Positions 54,035-63,138 of a DNA stretch of 64,000 bases are shown piece after piece. A program made the translations under genes and the position numbers. Source of the stretch: Trichomonas vaginalis G3. Taxonomy: Eukaryota > Parabasalia > Trichomonadida > Trichomonadidae. Location of the stretch: contig NC_067206.1 in assembly GCF_026262505.1 (NCBI RefSeq), positions 27,605,896-27,669,895 of the forward strand. Reading direction: 5' to 3'. Under the pieces are notes generated by a model that ran no database searches, had not been told where the DNA came from, and saw nothing but the letters and a program-made list of their open reading frames with translations. The stretch's first letter is position 1. Every line of letters begins with the position of its first letter.

Positions 54035-55165
54035 TTAGAGTTCTGTAGGAAGTTTGTTTCTTTGTTTTGAACTATCGACTTTTTTATCAACGTTAGCCTT
54101 CTGATAAGCAGCTCTCTCAGCGTCCTGGAATGAGAAGAAGAATTCCTCAACTTTCTTTTCTTGTTCTGCGAGATCATCTGTAACTAAAATATTATCCCAA
54201 ATTGTTGGAGCCTTATCGATGGTTACGTCAATGCCAACATACATCAAGTTCTGTGGCTTGCCGAATCCTGGGTCTGGATTGTAATCTGGGTTGTCAATTT
54301 CTCTGGCTTTCCAATCTCCTCTGAAAGCTGGGTTCTTTATTCTACGTGGCTTCCATTCTGATACAAACTCTGGGTTGGGGATTAATGGTTGTACCCATTT
54401 TCCGTTCTTTCTTTCATCCCAATCAGCTGGTTTCTTTACAGACATATCTGGAATGAAACGTGGAACGTCTTTGTAAGTATCTGGTGGCATATCATCTGGG
54501 TCATCCATTTCGGCATGGTTTTCCCAGTCTTCTGGCTTTTGATCAAATGGATCTGCGATTTTAGCTGGGTTGCAGTAGTTGAAATCGTCTTCAAGCTTGT
54601 TCTCTATATCGACAAAGTTGTCCTTTCTGATCTGGTATGTCTGGTTTGCAAAAATAACAAGAGTATAGCAATGTGTGAGCTGATCTCTGAAAGCAAGGAC
54701 TGGTTTGGTCGAAACATACTCAGTACGGTTGCGAACAATGATAGTCTCGAGGTGATAACGATCCCAGTCGTTAAAATCTGGGCCAAATAGGATTTCATAT
54801 GAGCTTTTTGACGAGAATGTGTTTTGTCTGAAGCGCTCTCCAAATAATTTCATTTTGGTAGCACCAAGTTCGATCTTTGTTTCACTTTTGACGTTAAATT
54901 GGAAAATTAAATCTTTTCCTGATGTATTAAATGGCTGATTAAACTTGGAGCTGATGATATACTGACGATCATCATCAACAGCCATTAAACCTCGCTGCAA
55001 TCTTCTGTTTACTGTATATGATCCGGAGCTAATTTGGAAACGGCCGAGTGGTTTGCCTGTTTTCGGCTTTGGGCCTTTAACCCAATGCTTTTCCCAATCT
55101 TTGCTGTCAAAAGGCTCCCAAAAATAGATTGTTGAAAGCGAAAAACTTATGAAAGCAAAAAACAT
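54035..55165 (-). CDS. Calreticulin (376 aa)
   Basis: Signal peptide (MFFAFISFSLSTIYF), then the lectin-like N-domain. The P-domain has type 1 repeats (DPFDQKPEDWENHAEMDDPDD, with KKPADWDE) and type 2 repeats (NPEFVSEWKPRRIKNPAF, GDWKAREIDNPDY). The globular part ends in DNILVTDDLAEQ. Calreticulin is the soluble ER chaperone for glycoproteins and stores calcium. Two oddities: the long acidic, calcium-storing C-domain is missing, and the last residues are KLPTEL rather than a KDEL/HDEL signal. No C-terminal membrane helix is seen, so it is not calnexin. ATG at 55165. Confidence 0.92.
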   Translation of the reverse strand: MFFAFISFSLSTIYFWEPFDSKDWEKHWVKGPKPKTGKPLGRFQISSGSYTVNRRLQRGLMAVDDDRQYIISSKFNQPFNTSGKDLIFQFNVKSETKIELGATKMKLFGERFRQNTFSSKSSYEILFGPDFNDWDRYHLETIIVRNRTEYVSTKPVLAFRDQLTHCYTLVIFANQTYQIRKDNFVDIENKLEDDFNYCNPAKIADPFDQKPEDWENHAEMDDPDDMPPDTYKDVPRFIPDMSVKKPADWDERKNGKWVQPLIPNPEFVSEWKPRRIKNPAFRGDWKAREIDNPDYNPDPGFGKPQNLMYVGIDVTIDKAPTIWDNILVTDDLAEQEKKVEEFFFSFQDAERAAYQKANVDKKVDSSKQRNKLPTEL

Positions 55166-56569
55166 TGGTATTTTCGGTCATGACGATAGAAATCATATAA
55201 TATTGACCAAATGACATAAATATACTATGACATGCACAAATGGAACATTTTCCCTCGATCATTGATGTTCTGAAATCAAATTGAATTTTGGTTGGAATCA
55301 ATCAATTTAGGGTAGGATTTAAACTAATTAATGCCTTATAATTAAATTTAATAGGTTGATATTGATGAATTCAATCTTTGGAGAAACTAGTCCACAAACT
55401 TACTCACAAATCAGATTATTTGTACATGTACGAAAAGAAGCTTTTTATTTTCATTCTTTATACTATGAGTTGCTATACACAATTGCAACATATATGTCTC
55501 TGTTTAATCTTCGAATATATTAGAAATTGCGTTAAGAAGAGCTGTATCTCCATTCTTTTTTTTACTAAAATATCAGCTGCTGATGATATTAGATGATCAT
55601 ATACCCCAGGAAATAGATATATTCTTTTTGCCTTTCATCAATTTTTAGTGGGAATGAAACAATCGAGTGAATGATTTTGACTTTTCAAAAAAAAAATTAT
55701 CAAAGTGTAGTTTCATCATTTCTAGCCTGAGAAAAGGACTCATATAGATAGAATAGATCATCAGAAACTTAACTTTTGACTCGAAACATATGTAAAAATC
55801 GAATAAGTAATGACAAGACCTTGAACAGGTGAGAATTTTAAAAAATGAATATTTATCGGAATAAATGCGGGATTTGTTGATTTTATCATTAATACTCCAT
55901 TCTTTTAGTAAATACATGTGCATTAGCCTTTTCCTTGCAAAAGATTGAAATAGATTTTTCAATTTATTCGGATTAAAATATATTTTTCATTTATCCATAT
56001 CTATGTAAATACATTAAACATCATAACACTTTGAAATACTATTGTTTTAGTAATCAATTTCTTATCCTTATCATTTCTACAATTGGGATTAATCACTTCA
56101 TAATATAAAAGTTCTAAAAATGTCAAAAAGAAATTCATTTTAGGAATAAAAGACTTAATTTAAATTTAATACAATTTTTTTTATATCTATACAAACAAAT
56201 TGTGATAACATTCAGGTGGCCCCATAAGTAATAACATATCAGTATTTTGATCTGATACCTCATATATAAGGTATGATTAGAAAGTTGAAATCAGCTTTTT
56301 CAATTTTTCATCAGTGAAAATGTTTGATACCTCATACCTATTAAAATAGCCTAATTTCAGTCCCATCCCTCTTGTATTCGTTGAGATAAGGAGATTTGAA
56401 ATTATGCAATTTCGACGCCCTTACCCTCTCCATTTGCCACAAAAATGTAAGGGATATATAACACTTTTGTATAAATTTTATTGTTATTTTTTAAAAATAA
56501 TACTTCAATCATGCTAAAATTGAATTTTTTTGATGTAAAAAATAACCTTAGTCAAAATTTTTACAAAGG
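55166..56569. other. Intergenic, no gene seen
   Basis: About 1.4 kb of AT-rich DNA between the divergent calreticulin and ankyrin genes. Short open frames on both strands (for example 55378-55596 and 55645-55962) have the composition of spacer DNA. A pair of 'gatacctcatac/tat' words near 56256 and 56320 is the only local repetition noted. Confidence 0.45.
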
Positions 56570-57418
56570 ATGTCGAGTTCAGAGCAACTAAAAAATGAAA
56601 ATTTGTGCATTTATAATGACTTCAAGCCAATTAAAGTATTTGAATGCCCAGATCAAGCATCAAAAATTATTTGGAGTGTCAATTCCAATAATATTAAACA
56701 AATATCTTCACAGATTATCGAATTAATAACAACCCACAAAATAACTATCCAAATGGCGCTTCATTTGATTGATATTTTTTCACCAATTCGTGATGAAGAA
56801 ATTAAATTATTTTTTATACTTTATCAAAAGATATCAAACGCATTTTCATACATCAATGAACCGGTAAATAAGAGATTAACTACGCTTCTACATTATCAAG
56901 GATTCAAATTTGAAAACTTCAAACCGAAAATGAAAGAAGATGAAATTCTGAATTTATATTCAACAGAATCTCCTTTATACTATATTGAATGGGATAAAGT
57001 TGATGATCTTAAGAGTAAATTCCCAAATCTTGATATTAATCAGGAGATTAAAAATATCACTCCACTTGATTGTTCAATTAAATATGGCTCAGAGTTGTGT
57101 TTCATTTACTTGAAAAATTTAGGAGCTCAATACACTAAAGACTCCGAAAAATATGCTGTTCAAGGTGGAAATGAAAACATTTTTATGCAAATGATTGAAG
57201 ATTGTAAATCATTTGATAACATGATTAATATAGCATTGGGTTATAGAAACTATGAAATTGCTAAGTATTTTGAATCAAATTTTGGGCAAACATTTGATTC
57301 AATAGCAGAAAGTATGTATTTCGGAAATTATGATATTGCATCTTATTTACTTTCTAATGGAGAAGATATCAACAAAATTTATAATCTCTTTCTTTTCATA
57401 TTCATCATTATTTTATGA
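56570..57418 (+). pseudogene. Ankyrin-repeat (DUF3447-type) gene, intact 5' part
   Basis: Starts MSSSEQLKNENLCIYNDFKP at the ATG at 56570 and reads without breaks through the helical leader and several degenerate ankyrin units (TPLDCSIKYGSELCFIYLKN, ENIFMQMIEDC, RNYEIAKYFESN, GNYDIASYLLSNGEDIN). After GEDIN the sequence changes abruptly to the 37-bp minisatellite, which supplies a hydrophobic nonsense tail and a stop at 57416-57418. The rest of the gene survives as separate ankyrin modules downstream (57428, 61655, 62317, 62498). The leader is from a different subfamily than the array genes. Confidence 0.7.
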
Positions 57419-57628
57419 AATTCTTTAGATATCAATGAATGCCCTCTTAGTATTGCAATCAAAGCGAATTCAATAGAAATTATCCAATTCCTAGTTGAGC
57501 ATGGTGCAGACGTTGACATGCTTCTTATTCTTTTTCTTTTCATATTTATCATTGTTTTATGGCATTCTCTTTCTTTTCATATTTATCATTATTTTATGAC
57601 ATTCTCTTTCTTTTCATATTTATCATTA
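57384..57628 (+). repeat. 37-bp minisatellite, left part, with ANK module 1
   Basis: About four copies of a 37-bp unit (ttctctttcttttcatattt, then atcatcattttatg and a short variable joint) flank one ankyrin module (57428-57520) that reads DINECPLSIAIKANSIEIIQ and ends HGADVDM. 37 is not a multiple of three, so each added unit changes frame. The last unit is cut at 57628 by the inserted TIR element. Confidence 0.8.
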
Positions 57629-57674
57629 GAGATGTATCCAAAAAAATCCTATCGTCCTGCTTACATCTCCAAAA
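57629..57674 (+). repeat. Left terminal inverted repeat
   Basis: Begins gagatgtatcc, then seven A, and ends tacatctccaaaa. Pairs with 61212-61257. Confidence 0.8.
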
Positions 57675-58070
57675 GTGAGCTTTTTTTCAGTTTGATCGGA
57701 CAAAACTTCGAATTTCGACCTGGGACTAGCACCAAAAATTCGAGAAAAATTATTAAAAGATGTCTATCTTCTTAGACCATAATGTTAGATTTAATGCGAA
57801 ATTGCATAAGAAAGATTTCGAACAAAATTCAACATTCGGGTTAAAGGAGTTTGAGTCATGAAAATTTAGTTTCTATACAATGTTAACAGACTGATGGATT
57901 TGAAATCTGAGAGATTTGTTAGATTCACAAAATATGAGAATCAAAATATGAGTTAATGATTATTTAGATTGTTGAGCAATGATATATATGGTGTGGTAAT
58001 ATAATATATATGTGATATAAATCAGCTTATGCAAGAATGTTTCAAATTACAGTTAGATTGAAGTTATTAT
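57675..58070. other. TIR element, left unique part
   Basis: About 400 bp of AT-rich sequence between the left TIR and the satellite. No conserved open frame is visible. Confidence 0.5.
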
Positions 58071-60279
58071 TCCTCATCTGGTGTACTTGTTGAGATACTA
58101 TAATCGAGACGAGGAAAAAAGACTTTAATGGCTTCTTGAAAGAGTTTTAAAAGACTTTAGTCGACAATCAGATGTTGATTGTTGACTTTGTTCCTCATCT
58201 GAGGTACTTGATTATATTTTGTACCTCAGATGAGGAACAGAGACTTCAAAGACTCTTAACAAAGATCTTTGAAGACTTTCTTCTTCAATCAACATCTGAT
58301 TGTTGACTTTGTTCCTCATCTGAGGTACTTGATTATATTTTGGACCTCAGATGAGGAACAGAGACTTAAAAGATTGTTTGTTGCAATCTTTCAAGTCTTT
58401 AGTCGACAATCAGATGTTGATTGTTGACTTTGTTCCTCATCTGAGGTACTTGATTATGTTTTGTAACTCAGATGAGGAACAGAGACTTAAAAGATTGTTT
58501 GTTGCAATCTTTCAAGTCTTTAGTCGACAATCAGATGTTGATTGTTGACTTTGTTCCTCATCTGAGGTACTTGATTATGTTTTGTACCTCAGATGAGGAA
58601 CAGAGACTTCAAAGACTCTTAACAAAGATCTTTGAAGTCTTTTCCAATCAACATTGATTGTTGACTTTGTTCCTCATCTGAGGTACTTGATTATATTTTG
58701 GACCTCAGATGAGGAACAGAGACTTAAAAGATTGTTAAAAATTATCTTCGAAGACTTTCTTCTTCAATCAGATGTTGATTGTTGACTTTGTTCCTCATCT
58801 GAGGTACTTGATTATGTTTTGTACCTCAGATGAGGAACAGAGACTTAAAAGATTGTTTGTTGCAATCTTTCAAGTCTTTAGTCGACAATCAGATGTTGGT
58901 TGTTGACTTTGTTCCTCATCTGAGGTACTTGATTATGTTTTGTACCTCAGATGAGGAACAGAGACTTAAAAGATTGTTTGTTGCAATCTTTCAAGTCTTT
59001 AGTCGACAATCAGATGTTGATTGTTGACTTTGTTCCTCATCTGAGGTACTTGATTATGTTTTGTAACTCAGATGAGGAACAGAGACTTAAAAGATTGTTT
59101 GTTGCAATCTTTCAAGTCTTTAGTCGACAATCAGATGTTGATTGTTGACTTTGTTCCTCATCTGAGGTACTTGATTATGTTTTGTAACTCAGATGAGGAA
59201 CAGAGACTTAAAGATTGTTTGTTGCAATCTTTCAAGTCTTTAGTCGACAATCAGAATGTTGATTGTTGACTTTGTTCCTCATCTGAGGTACTTGATTATG
59301 TTTTGTACCTCAGATGAGGAACAGAGACTTAAAGATCTTAAAAATCTTTGAAGACTTTTCTTCAATCAACATTGATTGTTGACTTTGTTCCTCATCTGAG
59401 GTACTTGATTATATTTTGGACCTCAGATGAGGAACAGAGACTTAAAAGATTGTTAAAAATTATCTTCGAAGACTTTAGTCGACAATCAGATGTTGATTGT
59501 TGACTTTGTTCCTCATCTGAGGTACTTGATTATGTTTTGTACCTCAGATGAGGAACAGAGACTTAAAAGATTGTTTGTTGCAATCTTTCAAGTCTTTAGT
59601 CGACAATCAGATGTTGATTGTTGACTTTGTTCCTCATCTGAGGTACTTGATTTATTTTTGTACCTCAGATGAGGAACAGAGACTTCAAAGACTCTTAACA
59701 AAGATCTTTGAAGACTTTCTTCTTCAATCAACATCTGATTGTTGACTTTGTTCCTCATCTGAGGTACTTGATTATATTTTGGACCTCAGATGAGGAACAG
59801 AGACTTAAAAGATTGTTTGTTGCAATCTTTCAAGTCTTTAGTCGACAATCAGATGTTGATTGTTGACTTTGTTCCTCATCTGAGGTACTTGATTATGTTT
59901 TGTACCTCAGATGAGGAACAGAGACTTAAAAGATTGTTTGTTGCAATCTTTCAAGTCTTTAGTCGACAATCAGATGTTGATTGTTTGACTTTGTTCCTCA
60001 TCTGAGGTACTTGATTATGTTTTGTACTCAGATGAGGAACAGAGACTTAAAAGATTGTTTGTTGCAATCTTTCAAGTCTTTAGTCGACAATCAGATGTTG
60101 ATTGTTGACTTTGTTCCTCATCTGAGGTACTTGATTATGTTTTGTAACTCAGATGAGGAACAGAGACTTAAAAGATTGTTTGTTGCAATCTTTCAGTTTA
60201 GTCGACAATCAGATGTATTGTTGATTTGTTCCTCATCTGAGGTACTTGATTATGTTTTGTAACTCAGATGAGGAACAAA
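58071..60279 (+). repeat. 121-bp hairpin satellite, about 18 monomers
   Basis: Tandem array with period near 121 bp (monomers at about 58190, 58310, 58431, 58552, and so on to 60229); the first monomer is degenerate. Each monomer is three hairpins end to end. H1 has arms gttcctcatctgaggtac and gtacctcagatgaggaac, a perfect 18-bp stem that extends to 22 with one wobble. H2 has arms agacttaaaagattg and caatctttcaagtct. H3 has arms gtcgacaatca and tgattgttgac around the loop gatgt. Variants of H2 keep pairing with changed arms (agacttcaaaga with tctttgaagact), and H3 loops occur in both orientations (gatgt and acatc). Short open frames run through it but change frame every monomer. Confidence 0.9.
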
Positions 60280-60563
60280 TACTAAAAACCATTTAATAGT
60301 TATTATTAAATACAAAATTCATAATATTACAAATCTATTTTTTATCCTATTTTTATTGATAATTCTCATATTTTGAAAAATAACACGGATTTTTAGAATC
60401 TAAATCTATGTATAGATATTATTATTGGATGTGTATTGGATTAGATAATTAGATATAGAAGATAACATAAATTAAATATTAAATTGTTTTAATTAAGTGA
60501 AAAAATATTAAAAAACCTTATTTTAAATGGAGTTTCATTATGTGAGGTATATTACTTATTCAT
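60280..60563. other. Spacer between opposed satellite arrays
   Basis: Very AT-rich DNA of about 280 bp between the forward and reverse satellite arrays. No gene visible. Confidence 0.5.
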
Positions 60564-60790
60564 GTATCTCAGGTGAGGAACAAAGTCAACAATCAGATGT
60601 TGATTGTCGACTAAAGACTTGAAAGATTGCAACAAACAATCTTTTAAGTCTCTGTTCCTCATCTGAGGTACAAAATATAATCAAGTACCTCAGATGAGGA
60701 ACAAAGTCAACAATCAACATCTGATTGTCGACTAAAGACTTGAAAGATTGCAACAAACAATCTTTTAAGTCTTTGTACCTCATCTGAAGC
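60564..60790 (-). repeat. 121-bp hairpin satellite, about two inverted monomers
   Basis: The reverse complement of the same satellite. Of its two H3 hairpins, one has the expected loop (acatc in this orientation) and the other the flipped one (gatgt). The two arrays face each other across a 284-bp spacer, so they could fold into a long duplex. Confidence 0.85.
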
Positions 60791-61211
60791 ACTTTCTCAT
60801 ATGCGTTTAATGTTAAAAACTTAAAATTTTGTTACATTTTTCATATTCCATGCCTCTTATATGATAACTTATAAATATCACAGCATGTTATTATTATACA
60901 TCACATATATAATTAAATTATGTTATTTATACATGCTTAAACTATAGTTTGGGCTTGGTGAATCTTATTTGATTCTTGAGAAATATCAATGACCGACCAG
61001 ATTCTTTGCCACAGATATCGCTAGGATAATGTCAATCATTCTATGTACAAGTCACATAATTTTGACGGATTCTCCAAAATTATATCTTCAATCAGAATCC
61101 ATATCCTGCACAAGCGCATGAGATGCACCTCTAGGATGAGTTAGAATTTTTGATGAATTTTATTCAGTGCTAAACTCATTATTTAAAAAAACTCGATGTA
61201 AACTATTCAAA
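60791..61211. other. TIR element, right unique part
   Basis: About 420 bp between the inverted monomers and the right TIR. No conserved frame or relation to the left unique part was seen. Confidence 0.5.
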
Positions 61212-61257
61212 TTTTGGAGATGTAGGCAAGACGATAGCATTTTTTTGGATTAGTGTC
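61212..61257 (-). repeat. Right terminal inverted repeat
   Basis: Begins ttttggagatgtaggcaag and ends ggattagtgtc. Pairs with 57629-57674. Followed directly by the second copy of TTTATCATTA. Confidence 0.8.
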
Positions 61258-62497
61258 TTTATCATTATTTTATATATTTCTCATTCTTTTCATATTTATC
61301 ATTGTTTTATAGAATTTTCTTTCTTTTCATATTCATCATTGTTTTATAGAATTTTCTTTCTTTTCATATTTATCATCATTTTATGGCATTCTCTTTCTTT
61401 CCATATTCATCATTATTTTATTACATTCTCTTTCTTTCCATATTCATCATTATTTTATTACATTCTCTTTCTTTCCATATTCATCATTATTTTATTACAT
61501 TCTCTTTCTTTTCATATTTATTATTGTTTAATTTAATTCTCTTTCTTTCCATATTCATCATCATTTTATGAAATTCTCTTTCTTTCCATATTTATCATCA
61601 TTTTATTGCATTCTCTTTCTTTTCATATTTATCTTCATTTTATAAAATTCTTTAGATATCAATGAATGCCCTCTTAGTATTGCAATCAAAGCGAATTCAA
61701 TAGAAATTGTCCAATTCCTAGTTGAGCATGGTGCAGATGTTAACATGAAACTTATTCTTTTTCTTTTCATTTTTATTATTATTTTATAAAATTCTCTTTC
61801 TTTTCATATTTATCATTGTTTTATGGCATTCTCTTTCTTTTCATATTTATCATCATTTTATTACATTCTCTTTCTTTTCATATTCATCATAGTTTAATCG
61901 CATTCTCTTTCTTTTCATATTCATCAAAGTTTAATAGCATTCTCTTTCTTTTCATATTTATCATTGTTTAATTTAATTCTCTTTCTTTTCATATTTATCA
62001 TCATTTTATGAAATTCTCTTTCTTTTCATATTCATCATAGTTTAATCGCATTCTCTTTCTTTTCATATTCATCAAAGTTTAATAGCATTCTCTTTCTTTT
62101 CATATTTATCATTGTTTAATTTAATTCTCTTTCTTTTCATATTTATCATCATTTTATGAAATTCTCTTTCTTTTCATATTTATTATTGTTTAATTTAATT
62201 CTCTTTCTTTCCATATTCATCATCATTTTATGAAATTCTCTTTCTTTCCATATTTATCATCATTTTATTGCATTCTCTTTCTTTTCATATTTATCTTCAT
62301 TTTATAAAATTCTTTAGATATCAATGAATGCCCTCTTAGTATTGCAATCAAAGCGAATTCAATAGAAATTGTCCAATTCCTAGTTGAGCATGGTGCAGAT
62401 GTTAACATGCTTCTTATTCTTTTTCTTTTCATATTTATCATTGTTTTATGACATTCTCTTTCTTTTCATATTTATCATTATTTTATGAAATTCTTTC
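61258..62497 (+). repeat. 37-bp minisatellite with embedded ankyrin modules (higher-order repeat)
   Basis: Blocks of 37-bp units fill about 61258-61650, 61748-62310 and 62410-62490. Between them lie ankyrin modules at 61655-61747 and 62317-62409, which are nearly identical. The DNA leading into each module (ttatcttcattttataaaattctttag) is also the same, so module and minisatellite were duplicated together as a block of about 660 bp. Inside the second block a sub-block of several units is itself repeated (about 61880-61990 and 62020-62140). Frames change at each unit. Confidence 0.85.
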
Positions 62498-62608
62498 GAT
62501 ATTAATGAATGCCCTCTTAATATTGCAATCAAAATTAAAGCAAAATATATTATCACTTTCTTAGTTGAACATGGGGCTACAACAAGACATTCATGTAGAA
62601 TTTCGTAA
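62498..62608 (+). pseudogene. Terminal ankyrin module and end of the shattered gene
   Basis: Last module (DINECPLNIAIKIKAKYIIT, then FLVEHGATTRHSCRIS) ends in a TAA at 62606-62608, presumably the original stop of the gene that begins at 56570. It is more diverged than the other modules and is not followed by minisatellite. Confidence 0.65.
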
Positions 62609-63138
62609 AGGCAAAGGTTCAAGAGCGGGTCGCCTTATTTTTTATTTATAATAATAAAGACTCATATTTCCAGACTATACTTGTAATCATTGAGAAACAT
62701 ATTTCACATACTTTGTATGAAGATTGAATTAATTCAGAAAAACTTTCTCAAAATTTTTGAATCATCGACACAATAAATTGAATGACCGCTAAGTTTCATT
62801 CAATTAAAAATAGTACCAAATAATGGGTTATGCAAGATATTGCAAAATATTTTTGATAACTTGTAAAAAAAGCGTAAACTTCAGAATACACAATAATATA
62901 TTATTTGGATACTATATATAGTTACGAATATTATTGCCACTCAAAAAATCACAATTTCATTTTTTCTCGAAATCTAGCCTTGAAATGTATATTAATTTTA
63001 CTAAATATAAGCATTATATTATATGCTAATGGACTTTTTGCATTCGTTCCTATTAAACACGTATATATATATTCCTCCAAAGTTCTTTCAATCTATAACA
63101 ATATTATATTTATTCAAACAAAATATATAAATAAAATT
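62609..63138. other. Intergenic, no gene seen
   Basis: AT-rich DNA between the ankyrin gene end and the convergent solenoid gene. An 83-codon frame at 62905-63156 is not supported. Confidence 0.5.

Larger units (their letters stand above)
57629..61257. mobile_element. TIR element, 3.63 kb, non-coding, inserted in the minisatellite
   Basis: The two ends are inverted repeats of 46 bp (57629-57674 and 61212-61257) that match at 39 positions; the inner 28 bp (ending tacatctccaaaa on the left) differ at only three. The word TTTATCATTA flanks both ends (57619-57628 and 61258-61267). Without duplication the right flank should have continued directly with TTTTAT, so it reads as a 10-bp target duplication. 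Target length and moderate TIRs would suit a Mutator-like (MULE) non-autonomous element, but no transposase gene is present and the family is not certain. The interior holds the 121-bp hairpin satellite in two opposed arrays. Confidence 0.75.

Noticed and set aside
58351-60262. Repeated 65-residue open frames (MRNRDLKDCLLQSFKSL...) in the hairpin satellite, and one on the minus strand at 60586-60792
   Set aside because: They follow from the satellite sequence; the 121-bp period is not a multiple of three, each frame ends within two monomers, and the hairpins force the same words on both strands. No evidence of coding.
58071-60279. CRISPR-like array
   Set aside because: The period is filled by the repeat itself, there are no unique spacers, no cas genes, and the genome is eukaryotic.
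61339-61571. Hydrophobic open frames (SLSFHIHHYFITFSFF...) in the minisatellite
   Set aside because: Translation of a simple 37-bp repeat. They look like membrane helices only because of T-rich DNA.
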